64,000 bases of DNA from Sphingomonas carotinifaciens (GCF_009789535.1 NZ_WSUT01000001.1:186001-250000); one strand, 5' to 3'. Counted from the stretch's first letter, positions 26,845 through 35,873 are shown. A program made the numbers and translations. The notes: generated by a model not told the origin, from the sequence alone.

Positions 26845-26856
26845 GACACCGGTGTC
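26845..26856. promoter_or_regulatory. Operator-like palindrome GACACCGGTGTC (site 3)
   Basis: A perfect 12 bp palindrome 18 bases before the pectin methylesterase start. With the preceding T it shares TGACACCGGT with the sites at 16905 and 17147, so the esterase operon probably belongs to the same regulon. Confidence 0.6.
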
Positions 26857-26977
26857 TTGTCGAACTCTGGACGACTTCCGGTGCACTTTCAAGAGGGTGT
26901 GCCGTTGCCGATGTTTACCGCGCCGATCATCGTGACACTGCTGGCAAACCATTGATTCACCGAAGCATATTGACTCA

Positions 26978-26989
26978 ATGATATACCAT
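26978..26989. promoter_or_regulatory. GntR-type operator before the ZnuD-like receptor (ATGATATACCAT)
   Basis: A near-perfect palindrome differing at two positions from ATGGTATACCAA at 30347-30358, upstream of the DUF1185 operon. It ends 5 bases before the first possible receptor start. Confidence 0.5.
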
Positions 26990-26994
26990 AACAC

Positions 26995-29343
26995 ATGGGT
27001 GCCCCATTCAGGGTGGGTGGGGTAAAGACGGTGTGTTTTGAAAAGCTTAGGTCGGGCATCACAGTGTCTTGCGCTGCGGCTGCCTTTGCGATCTGCGCCG
27101 CCGAGCCGGTCTCCGGGCAGGAAGCTTCTGTCGAACGCGAGGAGGAGAGAGACGACGAACGTCGACCGCGTCACACCGACATCGTAGTCACTGGCCAATC
27201 GTTGAGCGTGGAGGAGTCGCCACTACCGGTCCAGGTCCTGGCGGGTGAGGAACTGGCACATCGCCGCCAGGGCGGATTGGGTGAGACACTGGCGGGCCTG
27301 CCGGGTGTTCACCTCGACAATTTCGGGGGCGGGGCGTCGCGACCGGTCATCCGCGGACAGACGCTGCCGCGGATCGAGATCCTGAGCGATGGTGCCAATC
27401 TGTACGACGCTTCATCGGTTTCGCCGGATCACGCCATTACGACCGATCCGCTACTGCTCGATGCGATCGAAATCCAGCGCGGACCGGCGGCTGTCCGCTA
27501 TGGCGGTAACGCGAGTAACGGCGCAATCAACCTCATCGACGGCAAGATTCCCAAGACCTTGCCCGTCGGCGGGCTGACCGGCGCGACCGAGATACGCTAC
27601 GGCACCGGCGATCAGGAAAAGACCGTCGTTGGGCGTGTCACCGGCAGCCTTGGCCAGTTTGCCGTCCATGCCGAGGGCGCACGCCGAGCGGCCGAAGACT
27701 ATGCCGTGCCGGGTAGCTACGGGTCCGACACCCTTCGTGACTCCTTCGCCCAAAGCACCAGCTATGCCGTTGGCACCTCCTGGGTCACGGCAAAGGGATA
27801 TCTTGGCGCCGCCTATACACGGGTCGAGAACCGGTATGGCCTGCCCGGACATAGCCATGCCAATGGTGTGTGCCACCTGCATGGCTACCCGTTCCCCGAG
27901 CCGGGTCGGATCGACCTGCACTGCGTGGGGCATGGCAGTTATCAGAACCCGTTCACGAACCCGGATAGCGATACCGCGCTGATCAATCTGCGCAGCGAAC
28001 GCGTCGATGTGCGCGCAGACTATGTCGATCTGCTGCCGGGTATCGCGAATGTTCGGGTCAGGGGATCGTACACGGACTACCGCCATGACGAGATCGACGG
28101 GCCGATCCTATACAGCCGCTACACGAACGAGGTTTGGGATGGGCGTCTGGAGCTTACCCATAAACCGCTGTTCGGCTTCACCGGCACATTGGGTGCCCAA
28201 TATACCGATGGCACGTTCAACGGCCTCAACCTCATCAACCTGCATGTTCCGCCTTCGGACGGCCTGGGCTTTCACGGCACGCCCGATTATCGAACAAGGA
28301 GCGTCGGCATCTTCCTGAACGAGCGCCGCAGCTTCGGCGCGGTCGATATCGAACTGGCTGCCCGCAAGGACTGGCGCACGATCAACGTCCCGGTTCCGGG
28401 CGCATTCTACATCAACCTCGAAGAGGAATATCAGGGCTATTACATCGACACCTATGGCGCGAACTGGCGGGAAGCCGTCGAACAGGAATATCGCGCATGG
28501 TGGGTCGAGGACAATCCGGACCGCAAGCACAACCCCTTTTCAGCCTCGGTCGGGGCGACCTGGAACATCCGGGGTGGCTATTCGATAGCATTGTCGCTGG
28601 CGCATACGGAGCGGGCGCCGAACATGCGCGAACTGTTCGCTGACGGCAGCAACCTTGCGACCAACAGCTATGAGGTTGGCCTGTTGGCAAGTCCGAACTT
28701 CGTCAAGACCTATCTGCCGGACGAAATGCTGGCCGACGATGACGTCATGGAGCGGACCAGGGCAGCCAACGTCACTTTTCGCAAGGCGGGCGGGCCGCTC
28801 GCTTATGAAGTCGGCATGTTCTATCAGAAGGTCGACAACTACATTTTCGCGCATCTTCTGGAAACAGAGATGGGAACAGGAACCCGGCACAACTTCCTGC
28901 TCTACACGGCCGTCGATGCCGAGTTCTACGGTGTGGATGGTCAGGTGAGTTATCAGCCGACGCCAGCCTCACGCGTCACCGTCTTTGGTGACTATGTCCG
29001 TGCGAATGTCAGGAACAGTGACGACAACCTGCCCCGCATCCCGCCGGGGCGGCTGGGTACGCGTTACGAACACAGGGTGGGGCCTCTGTCGGGCGACGTG
29101 GAATATTCGCATAGCTTCGGGCAGGACAGGGTCGCATCCTATGAGACACCCACATCCGGCTATGACCTGGTGAACGCGACGCTCAGCTACCGGTTCGATC
29201 TGGGTCAGGTCAAGGCGGTCGAGCTCTATGTCCGGGGTACGAACCTGCTCAACGATCTGGCGTTCGTGCACACGTCGTTCGTCAAGGATCAGTCACCGCT
29301 GCGCGGGCGCAATTTCGTGATCGGGATGCGCCACGCGTTTTGA
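26995..29343 (+). CDS. TonB-dependent receptor, ZnuD-like, with His/Cys-rich loop
   Basis: Up to 782 residues. The ATG at 26995 abuts the operator, so GTG 27031 (GGTGGGG 9 bases upstream; leader VCFEKLRSGITVSCAAAAF) is a likely alternative. Signal peptide, TonB-box-like DIVVTGQSL, plug (GLGETLAGLPGVHLDNFGGG, RPVIRGQTLPRIEIL) and a barrel ending in Phe. Residues ~283-316 hold a loop rich in His and Cys (YGLPGHSHANGVCHLHGYPF followed by LHCVGHGSY), as in zinc receptors of the ZnuD type. Metal or a metal complex is the probable cargo, but the shared GntR site also links it to the catabolic operon downstream. Confidence 0.85.
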   Translation: MGAPFRVGGVKTVCFEKLRSGITVSCAAAAFAICAAEPVSGQEASVEREEERDDERRPRHTDIVVTGQSLSVEESPLPVQVLAGEELAHRRQGGLGETLAGLPGVHLDNFGGGASRPVIRGQTLPRIEILSDGANLYDASSVSPDHAITTDPLLLDAIEIQRGPAAVRYGGNASNGAINLIDGKIPKTLPVGGLTGATEIRYGTGDQEKTVVGRVTGSLGQFAVHAEGARRAAEDYAVPGSYGSDTLRDSFAQSTSYAVGTSWVTAKGYLGAAYTRVENRYGLPGHSHANGVCHLHGYPFPEPGRIDLHCVGHGSYQNPFTNPDSDTALINLRSERVDVRADYVDLLPGIANVRVRGSYTDYRHDEIDGPILYSRYTNEVWDGRLELTHKPLFGFTGTLGAQYTDGTFNGLNLINLHVPPSDGLGFHGTPDYRTRSVGIFLNERRSFGAVDIELAARKDWRTINVPVPGAFYINLEEEYQGYYIDTYGANWREAVEQEYRAWWVEDNPDRKHNPFSASVGATWNIRGGYSIALSLAHTERAPNMRELFADGSNLATNSYEVGLLASPNFVKTYLPDEMLADDDVMERTRAANVTFRKAGGPLAYEVGMFYQKVDNYIFAHLLETEMGTGTRHNFLLYTAVDAEFYGVDGQVSYQPTPASRVTVFGDYVRANVRNSDDNLPRIPPGRLGTRYEHRVGPLSGDVEYSHSFGQDRVASYETPTSGYDLVNATLSYRFDLGQVKAVELYVRGTNLLNDLAFVHTSFVKDQSPLRGRNFVIGMRHAF

Positions 29344-29617
29344 GGGAAGCGGTGCCCAAAGCTACAGCTACACCGACGGCGAAGGCTTGCTGCCGCCGCG
29401 TGCAGCCCAACTTTTCCGGAACGCCGAGCCATGCTCCACGACGGGGCGTGGTTCACGGCTCAAATCGTCGCGGATAAATCTTACAAGGTGCGTATGTCCG
29501 CGACGCAGCCGGCGCTGGGTCGCATGACAAGCGACGTTGATTGCAGCCCAATCCGGGTGGATCAGCCAGCGCGACAGGAGCGGGTAAAGACGAACATCCG
29601 CGGATGCGGAAGCGGGC

Positions 29618-30283
29618 TCAACCCTGCCGCAACCGATCGCAGGCGATCGTTGCCGCCTCCTGGACATGCTCGCGACACGCCGCTGCTGCAGCGTCCGGTT
29701 CATGCGCCTCGATCAGGGAGACGATGCGCGTCAATCGGCTGAGGCCCGCGGCTTGCCGCCCGACCACCGATAGCGTCATCGCGCGAAGCTGGCTTATCCG
29801 GCTGTTCAGCCTTTGCACGATTTCCCACGCAATATCGTGGCCGCCGGTCGTGAAGATGATCTCGTAGAAGCGCGTGGTCGCCCGCAACGCACCGGTGGGA
29901 TTCCGATCCTTGTGCGCCTGCGCAATGTCCTGAAGCGCGGCGTGAAGGTCCCGGATCGTCGTGGCGGTCGCCACCCGCGCGCAAGCCGCGACGGCGGAGG
30001 ATTCGAGCTGGACGCGAATTTCATAGATCTGTTCGGCCTGCCCGACGCTCAGGCTGGCAAGGCGCGGGCCTGAAGGCGTGCCCTCCACAAGGCCTTCGGA
30101 CTCCAGGTTGCGGATGACCTCCCGAATGACGGATCGGCTGACCCCCAGACGCTCGGTGAGTGTGCGCTCCACCAGCCGTTCGCCGGGTGCGATCCGCCCT
30201 TCCAATATCGCGTCGCGCATCCTGTCCAGCGCCATGAGGCGCAGTGTTTGCGGCCTGGTCTCGATCCTGTCCAACGCGTTCAT
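29618..30283 (-). CDS. GntR-family transcriptional regulator (FCD domain)
   Basis: 221 residues from ATG 30283 (GGGGGA upstream). N-terminal winged helix (~15-75: LRLMALDRMRDAILEGRIAP, LTERLGVSRSVIREVIRNLE) and an all-helical FCD ligand-binding domain (~85-215; RFYEIIFTTGG carries the Asp/His-type region). FCD regulators sense carboxylic acid intermediates and usually repress. It is divergent from the DUF1185 operon, whose promoter contains a TGGTATACCA palindrome, the expected target. Confidence 0.9.
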   Translation of the reverse strand: MNALDRIETRPQTLRLMALDRMRDAILEGRIAPGERLVERTLTERLGVSRSVIREVIRNLESEGLVEGTPSGPRLASLSVGQAEQIYEIRVQLESSAVAACARVATATTIRDLHAALQDIAQAHKDRNPTGALRATTRFYEIIFTTGGHDIAWEIVQRLNSRISQLRAMTLSVVGRQAAGLSRLTRIVSLIEAHEPDAAAAACREHVQEAATIACDRLRQG

Positions 30284-30328
30284 TCGTCCATTTCCCCCAT
30301 CTTGCTGGTCCAATCCATATGATCCCTG

Positions 30329-30358
30329 TTGTCAACACGCAATCTCATGGTATACCAA
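30329..30358 (+). promoter_or_regulatory. Promoter and GntR operator of the DUF1185 catabolic operon
   Basis: TTGTCA (30329-30334), a 16 bp spacer and TATACC (30351-30356) make a sigma70-like promoter. The -10 hexamer lies inside the palindrome TGGTATACCA (30348-30357), so a bound regulator would exclude RNA polymerase. Confidence 0.55.
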
Positions 30359-30384
30359 CAGACAGAATACGAGGGAGAGCAGGC

Positions 30385-30981
30385 ATGGCTTTGAACATCC
30401 GTAAGATCGTGACCTATACCGAAGAAGTCCGGATCGAGGGCGAGCGCGCGGCAGACCGCCCCGTCACCACCGTCATGGTGGCAGTCGTCCTTACAAATCC
30501 ATGGGCGGGACGGGGTTTCGTCGAGGATCTTCAGCCGGAGATCCAGACCAATGCGTCCGATCTAGGCGCGCTGATCGTTGCCCGGCTGGTCGCCGCGATC
30601 GGAGGCGCCGACCGGATCGAGGCGTACGGCAAGGCCGCGGTGGTGGGAGCGAACGGCGAAATCGAACATGCCTCTGCGCTGATCCACACGCTGCGCTTCG
30701 GCAATCATTATCGGGAGGCGGTGAACGCTAAATCCTATCTCAGCTTCACCAACAAGCGTGGCGGGCTGGGTACGTCCATCCAGGTGCCGATGATGCACAA
30801 GGACGATGAAGGACAGCGGTCGCATTACATCACTGCCGAATTCTCGATCAGCGACGCGCCATTGGCTGATGAAATCGTGGTCGTACTGGGCGCGGCGGAT
30901 GCCGGGCGCGTGCATCCGCGCATCGGCAACCGCTATCTGGATCTGGAAGCGATCGCGGCAGAAAAGCAGGCGCAGGCCTGA
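30385..30981 (+). CDS. DUF1185 / 'amino acid synthesis' family protein
   Basis: 198 residues from ATG 30385 (GAGGGAGAG upstream). It matches PF06684 by its IRKIVTYTEEVRIEGERAAD start, AVVLTNPWAGRGFVEDLQPE, YGKAAVVGANGEIEHASALI, and RGGLGTSIQVPMMHKD. Solved members have a chorismate-mutase-like fold, but no reaction is established. It begins a five-gene run with TGATG, ATGA or short spacings, between a hydrolase and dehydrogenases, so a role in breaking down a cyclic or amide compound is plausible but unproven. Confidence 0.85.
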   Translation: MALNIRKIVTYTEEVRIEGERAADRPVTTVMVAVVLTNPWAGRGFVEDLQPEIQTNASDLGALIVARLVAAIGGADRIEAYGKAAVVGANGEIEHASALIHTLRFGNHYREAVNAKSYLSFTNKRGGLGTSIQVPMMHKDDEGQRSHYITAEFSISDAPLADEIVVVLGAADAGRVHPRIGNRYLDLEAIAAEKQAQA

Positions 30982-31814
30982 TGAGGGCGGCGCACGCGCT
31001 GCGGCCGGTGCCGCCCCCGGCGGGATATCGCGACACCGGCGGTGATGGCCCCGTGGTCGTGCTGATCCATGGCGTCGGGCTGGACAAGGACATGTGGGCC
31101 GCTCAGGTGGAGGCGCTGCGCACCGATCGCCGCGTGATCGCGGTGGACATGCTCGGCCATGGTGACAGTCCTCAGCCTCCCGCCGGCGCGACGTTGGAAG
31201 ATTATGCCGAGCATCTGCGTGGGGTGCTGGATGCGCTGGGCGTGGCGAGCGCGGTGCTTATCGGATTTTCCATGGGTGCGCTGGTGGCCAGAGCCTTCGC
31301 GCTGGCATGGCCCGACCGGGTGGCCGCATTGGTGCTGTTGAACGGGGTGTTCGCCCGCTCGCCCGAGGTGCGTGCCGCGATTGTGGCGCGCGTCGCGGAG
31401 GTGGAGGCCCACGGGCCGGCGGCGAATCTCGATGCCGCGCTTGAACGATGGTTCAGCCCGGACTTCCGGCGCATCCATGCGGACTATATCGCACGGCTGC
31501 GTGGCCGGTTCGCGGCCAACGATCCTGTCGGCTATGCCCGCAGCTATCGCCTATTCGCCACCGGGGACGCCTATGGGCTCGACCGGCTGGGCGAAATCGC
31601 CGCCCCCACGTTGGTTGCCACCGGCGAGCATGACGTGGGATCGACGCCCGCGATGGCGCAGGCGCTGGCCTCGCACATTACGGGCGCGGCGGTGCGCGTC
31701 ATACCCGGCGCACGTCACATGATGCCGGTGGAGATGCCGGCCGAAACCAACGCGCTGCTGCGCGGCTTCCTCCAATCCGTCGCGCCGCAGAGGCGTGTCC
31801 CCGGAGATCGCTGA
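30981..31814 (+). CDS. Alpha/beta hydrolase
   Basis: 277 residues. HGVG oxyanion motif near 30, nucleophile elbow GFSMGA (Ser97), VLLNGVFARS, the acid in ATGEHDVG and catalytic His in GARHMMPVE. It resembles enol-lactone, carboxyl-ester or C-C hydrolases of aromatic and heterocycle catabolism. TGATG overlaps at both ends make it part of the DUF1185 operon. It has no signal peptide and is cytoplasmic. Confidence 0.88.
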   Translation: MRAAHALRPVPPPAGYRDTGGDGPVVVLIHGVGLDKDMWAAQVEALRTDRRVIAVDMLGHGDSPQPPAGATLEDYAEHLRGVLDALGVASAVLIGFSMGALVARAFALAWPDRVAALVLLNGVFARSPEVRAAIVARVAEVEAHGPAANLDAALERWFSPDFRRIHADYIARLRGRFAANDPVGYARSYRLFATGDAYGLDRLGEIAAPTLVATGEHDVGSTPAMAQALASHITGAAVRVIPGARHMMPVEMPAETNALLRGFLQSVAPQRRVPGDR

Positions 31815-33286
31815 TGTTGACCGAATTCCTGATGCTGGTGAACGGCGAACGGGTGAGCGCCCGGTCCGGCCGGACCTATCGATCGCTGAACCCCGCTACC
31901 GGGGAGCCATGGTCGGTGCTGCCCGATGCCGATGAGGCGGACGTCGATGGCGCGGTGCAGGCAGCCGATGCGGCGTTTCGCGATGCCGCCTGGGCGAAGC
32001 TGACCGCGACCGCGCGGGGCAAGCTGCTGCGCCGACTGGGCGACCTGATCGCCGAGCATGCCGGCGAACTCGCCGAACTGGAGACGCGCGATAATGGCAA
32101 GCTGATCCGCGAAACCCGCGGGCAACTGGCCTACCTACCTGAATTCTTCCATTATACCGCCGGGCTGGCCGACAAGCTGGAAGGCGGCACGCTGCCGATC
32201 GACAAGGCCGACATGTTCGCCTTCACCGTGCCGCAGCCACTTGGCGTGGTCGCCGCGATCGTGCCGTGGAACAGCCCGCTCTATCTGACCGCGATCAAGC
32301 TGGCGCCGGCGCTCGCCGCGGGCAATACAATGGTCATCAAGCCCTCCGAACATGCCTCTGCCAGCATCCTGCGCATGGCCGAGCTGGTGGCGCAGGCGGG
32401 CTTTCCCGCAGGCGTGGTCAACGTCGTCACCGGCTATGGCGCCGGGGCGGGTGCCGCGCTGACGCGGCATCCGCTTGTGCGGCGGGTTGCGTTTACGGGT
32501 GGGCCGGCGACGGCGCGGCACGTGGTGCGGGCGACGGCGGACAATTTCGCGAAGCTGTCGCTGGAACTGGGTGGGAAATCGGCGAACATCGTGTTCGGGG
32601 ATGCGGACCTGGGAGGGGCGGTGAACGGGGCGGTCGCGGGGATCTATGCCGCGTCGGGGCAGAGTTGCGTCGCGGGGTCGCGCCTGCTGGTGCAGGATGC
32701 GATCTATGATCGGTTCGTCGCCGCGCTGACCGAGCGTATGAAGCGGATTGCGATCGGCGATCCGATCGACCCGGCGTCCGACATGGGACCGATGGCGACC
32801 GAGCAACAGCTGGGCGTGGTCGAGACGATGGTGGCGCGCGCACGCGAACAGGGCGTCACGGTGCTGGCCGGCGGCAAGCGGCCGGACCGGGCAGGCTGGT
32901 TCTACGAGCCGACGCTGCTGGAATGCGCCAGCGATACCCTGGACATCGTGCAGAACGAGGTGTTCGGCCCCGTCGCCGCGCTGCTGCGCTTCCGCGACGA
33001 GGCGGAGGCGGTCGCACTGGCGAACGGCACCGAATATGCGCTGGCGGCGGGCATCTGGACGCGCGACCTGGCCCGCGGGCATCGCATGGCGCGCGACGTC
33101 CATGCGGGCATCGTCTGGGTCAACACCTACCGCGCGGTATCCGCCATGGCCCCGATCGGCGGATATGGCGCCAGCGGCTATGGCCGCGAGGGCGGCATCC
33201 ATTCCGTCCTGGATTATACCGAACCGAAAACCGTGTGGGTCAACCTGTCGGAGCAACCGATGGGGGACCCGTTCGTGATGCGCTGA
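31814..33286 (+). CDS. NAD(P)-dependent aldehyde dehydrogenase
   Basis: 490 residues of the ALDH superfamily: IVPWNSPLYL, AGNTMVIKPSEHAS (cofactor Lys), FTGGPATA, the general-base Glu in LELGGKSANIV and the nucleophile Cys in ASGQSCVAGSR. It oxidises an aldehyde to an acid. Its proline-poor, broad-specificity type does not fix the substrate. Third gene of the operon, overlapping the hydrolase by TGATG. Confidence 0.9.
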   Translation: MLTEFLMLVNGERVSARSGRTYRSLNPATGEPWSVLPDADEADVDGAVQAADAAFRDAAWAKLTATARGKLLRRLGDLIAEHAGELAELETRDNGKLIRETRGQLAYLPEFFHYTAGLADKLEGGTLPIDKADMFAFTVPQPLGVVAAIVPWNSPLYLTAIKLAPALAAGNTMVIKPSEHASASILRMAELVAQAGFPAGVVNVVTGYGAGAGAALTRHPLVRRVAFTGGPATARHVVRATADNFAKLSLELGGKSANIVFGDADLGGAVNGAVAGIYAASGQSCVAGSRLLVQDAIYDRFVAALTERMKRIAIGDPIDPASDMGPMATEQQLGVVETMVARAREQGVTVLAGGKRPDRAGWFYEPTLLECASDTLDIVQNEVFGPVAALLRFRDEAEAVALANGTEYALAAGIWTRDLARGHRMARDVHAGIVWVNTYRAVSAMAPIGGYGASGYGREGGIHSVLDYTEPKTVWVNLSEQPMGDPFVMR

Positions 33287-33298
33287 GGAGAGAGAAAG

Positions 33299-33799
33299 AT
33301 GACGGACGCTTCCATCGATCCGGGCCTGTTCCGGCAGGCGCTGGCAGGGTTTCCCTCGGGGGTGACGGTGGTCACCACGCTGGGCGACGACGGCCGCATG
33401 GTCGGCTTCACCGCCAGCGCGTTTAGTTCGCTGTCGCTCGATCCGCCCCTGGTACTGGTGTGCCCGGCGCTGACCTCGTCCACCTATCCCCATCTGGTGC
33501 GGCGCCAGCGCTTTGCGATCCACATCCTGGCCGCCGGCCAACAGGCGATAGCAATGGCCTTCGCCTCGAAGGGCACGGACAAGGTCGCGGCGCTGGACTG
33601 GCGAGAAAGCGAACTTGGCAATCCCATTCTGCCTGGTGCGGCCTGCGTGATCGAATGCACGCTGTGGCGGGACTATGAGGGCGGCGACCACGCGATCGTC
33701 GTCGGCGCGGTGCAACGGATCGATCACGCCGATCGATCCGTTCTGCTGTATCACCGAGGTGCCATGGCGGATCATCCGCCGATCGCGGAGGCCGCATGA
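33299..33799 (+). CDS. Flavin reductase family protein
   Basis: 166 residues with FMN-binding split-barrel motifs: FRQALAGFPSGVTVVTT, GFTASAFSSLSLDPPLVLVC and the HAIVVGAVQRID segment near the end. These proteins make reduced FMN or FAD for two-component monooxygenases. No oxygenase gene is in the operon or elsewhere in the window. It lies 12 bp after the ALDH gene (AGGAG at 33287) and overlaps the next start (ATGA). Confidence 0.9.
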   Translation: MTDASIDPGLFRQALAGFPSGVTVVTTLGDDGRMVGFTASAFSSLSLDPPLVLVCPALTSSTYPHLVRRQRFAIHILAAGQQAIAMAFASKGTDKVAALDWRESELGNPILPGAACVIECTLWRDYEGGDHAIVVGAVQRIDHADRSVLLYHRGAMADHPPIAEAA

Positions 33800-35241
33800 C
33801 GCTGAAAGACCTGCATCCCTGGCGCGAGGGCGCGCTGATCGACAGCACTTGGATCGCGGCATCGCCCGGTCAGGGGACACCCGTCCATGATCCGGCCGAT
33901 GGCGCGCAGATCGCCGAAGTCCCGTCGCTGGGCGCCGAGGAAACCAAGCGCGCGATCGCCGCGGCGCAGGCCGCGCTGGGCGGCTGGCGCGCGCGTCCGG
34001 CGGGTGAGCGGGCGGATATTCTGATGCGGTGGTATGCGCTGATGCTGGAGCATCAGGAGGCGCTGGCGCGGATATTGACTGGGGAACAGGGCAAGCCACT
34101 GGCCGAGGCGAGGGGCGAGATACTGTACGCGGCGGGGTTCCTCCGCTGGTTCGCCGAGGAGGCGCGGCGGATCGATGGCGAGATCATCCCGGCACCGCGC
34201 AGCACCCAGCGCATCCTGGTGTGGCAGGAGCCGGTGGGCGTCACCGCCGCGATCACGCCGTGGAACTTCCCCGCCGCGATGGTGACCCGCAAGGTCGCTC
34301 CGGCGCTGGCGGCGGGTTGCACGATGATCCTGAAGCCCGCGCCGGAAACGCCGCTGACCGCGCTCGCCCTAGGCGCACTGGCCGAGGAGGCGGGGGTGCC
34401 CGCCGGCGTGTTCAACATCGTGCCCGGCGATGCCGCGGCGATCGGCAGCGCGCTGATGGACAGTCCGGTGGTCCGCAAGCTGTCCTTCACCGGGTCGACC
34501 CCGGTCGGGCGCATGCTCTACGCGCAGGCGGCGCCGACGCTGAAGCGGCTGTCGCTCGAACTCGGTGGCAACGCGCCCTTTATCGTGTTCGACGATGCCG
34601 ATCTGGATGCGGCGGTGGACGGCGCGATGCTGGGCAAGTTCCGCAACGCGGGCCAGACCTGTGTCTGCGTCAATCGCTTCCTGGTGCAGGACGCGGTGCA
34701 CGACCAGTTCGTCGATCGCCTGCGCGAGCGCATCGCCAAGCTGGTCGTCGGCCCCGGCACGGACCCCGGCGTCACCATCGGCCCGCTGATCAACGAGCGC
34801 GCGGTGGTGAAGGTGGACGATCATGTCGCCGATGCGGTGCGCCGTGGCGGTCGACTGGTGGCCGGCGGCAAGCGCGACCATGGCCTGTTCTACCAGCCGA
34901 CGCTGATTGCCGATGTCCCTGCCGATGCGCAGATCGCACGCGACGAAACCTTCGGGCCGCTGGCCGGCATCATCCGCTTCCACACCGAGGAGGAGGCGAT
35001 CCGGCTGGCCAACGATACCGAATTCGGGCTCGCCGCCTATGTCTATACCCGCGACATCGGCCGCGCGATGCGCGTCTCGGGGGCGTTGGAATATGGCATG
35101 GTCGGGCTGAACGAGGCGGCGATCTCCACCGAGGTGGCGCCGTTCGGCGGCATCAAGGCATCGGGCATGGGACGCGAGGGATCGCGCCACGGCATCGCCG
35201 AATATCTGGAACTGAAATATGTGATGATGGGCGGGCTGTAG
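33796..35241 (+). CDS. gabD: NAD-dependent succinate-semialdehyde dehydrogenase-like ALDH
   Basis: 481 residues, GabD-like: TGEQGKPLAEARGEI, ITPWNFPAAMVTRKVAPALAAG, LKPAPETPLTALAL, FTGSTPVGR, the base Glu in LELGGNAPFIVFDDAD, and the nucleophile in FRNAGQTCVCVNR. It would oxidise succinate semialdehyde or a similar C4-C5 semialdehyde into central metabolism. Last gene of the operon; a strong hairpin follows. The symbol is by subfamily resemblance. Confidence 0.87.
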   Translation: MTLKDLHPWREGALIDSTWIAASPGQGTPVHDPADGAQIAEVPSLGAEETKRAIAAAQAALGGWRARPAGERADILMRWYALMLEHQEALARILTGEQGKPLAEARGEILYAAGFLRWFAEEARRIDGEIIPAPRSTQRILVWQEPVGVTAAITPWNFPAAMVTRKVAPALAAGCTMILKPAPETPLTALALGALAEEAGVPAGVFNIVPGDAAAIGSALMDSPVVRKLSFTGSTPVGRMLYAQAAPTLKRLSLELGGNAPFIVFDDADLDAAVDGAMLGKFRNAGQTCVCVNRFLVQDAVHDQFVDRLRERIAKLVVGPGTDPGVTIGPLINERAVVKVDDHVADAVRRGGRLVAGGKRDHGLFYQPTLIADVPADAQIARDETFGPLAGIIRFHTEEEAIRLANDTEFGLAAYVYTRDIGRAMRVSGALEYGMVGLNEAAISTEVAPFGGIKASGMGREGSRHGIAEYLELKYVMMGGL

Positions 35242-35273
35242 CGGCCGGACTCGCTGGTTAACGGCGGTGCAAC

Positions 35274-35299
35274 GCCGGGGTGCGATTTCGCACCCCGGC
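35274..35299 (+). terminator. Hairpin terminator after the catabolic operon
   Basis: A perfect 11 bp stem, GCCGGGGTGCG / CGCACCCCGGC, with an ATTT loop, lies 33 bases after the GabD-like stop. There is no T-run, so the termination mode is uncertain. Confidence 0.6.
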
Positions 35300-35339
35300 C
35301 ATGTGGACAAAAGGGGTACATGCCGACTAGGGCGACGCC

Positions 35340-35873
35340 GTGGCTGCGTCCTTGTTTCTTCTTCTTGCAGTGGTGTTGGCGTTTACGGGCGGCGTAGGGC
35401 CATGGGTGGTGATGGGCACGGTGGTGGTCGCCACCGCCGCCGGTACCAGCCTGCCCGACCTCGATACGCCGCTGAAGCTGCGGCATCGCAGCGCGATGCT
35501 GCACAGCATCCTGCCGCTGCTGGTCGCATTCCAGGACAGGCGAACCTGGCCCGTCGCGGCCGGGTTGGGCTTCGGCATCGGACTGCATCTGGCCGCCGAC
35601 CTGTTTCCCAGCAAGATGCGCGGCTTTGCCACGATCAAGCTGCCGCTATGGGGCTCGATCGGCCCGGCGCTGTCCTATGTGTGGATCGCCGCCAATGCCG
35701 CGGCCAATCTGGTCGGCGCGATGATGATCCTCAGCCGCATCGCCGACCGGCAGATGATGATGGGCGTGCTGGTGGGGGTGGGGGTGCTGGGCATCGCGTA
35801 CCTCATGCGCACCGATGGCGGCTGGTGTGCGCTGGCGATGTTCGCGGTGATCGGGTGGCTGGCCCTGCGATAG
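35340..35873 (+). CDS. YdjM-like membrane-bound hydrolase family protein
   Basis: 177 residues, mostly hydrophobic with ~5 membrane segments. DLDTPLKLRHRSAMLHSILP and a later LHLAADLFP segment match the His/Asp motifs of the YdjM (LexA-regulated) family of inner-membrane proteins with proposed metal-dependent hydrolase activity. GTG start at 35340, with AGGG ~8 bases upstream. Confidence 0.65.
   Translation: MAASLFLLLAVVLAFTGGVGPWVVMGTVVVATAAGTSLPDLDTPLKLRHRSAMLHSILPLLVAFQDRRTWPVAAGLGFGIGLHLAADLFPSKMRGFATIKLPLWGSIGPALSYVWIAANAAANLVGAMMILSRIADRQMMMGVLVGVGVLGIAYLMRTDGGWCALAMFAVIGWLALR

Noticed and set aside
32135..34099. Minus-strand frame of 654 codons across the dehydrogenase operon
   Set aside because: Arg/His/Pro-rich composition and no recognisable motif; shadow of ALDH, flavin reductase and GabD genes.
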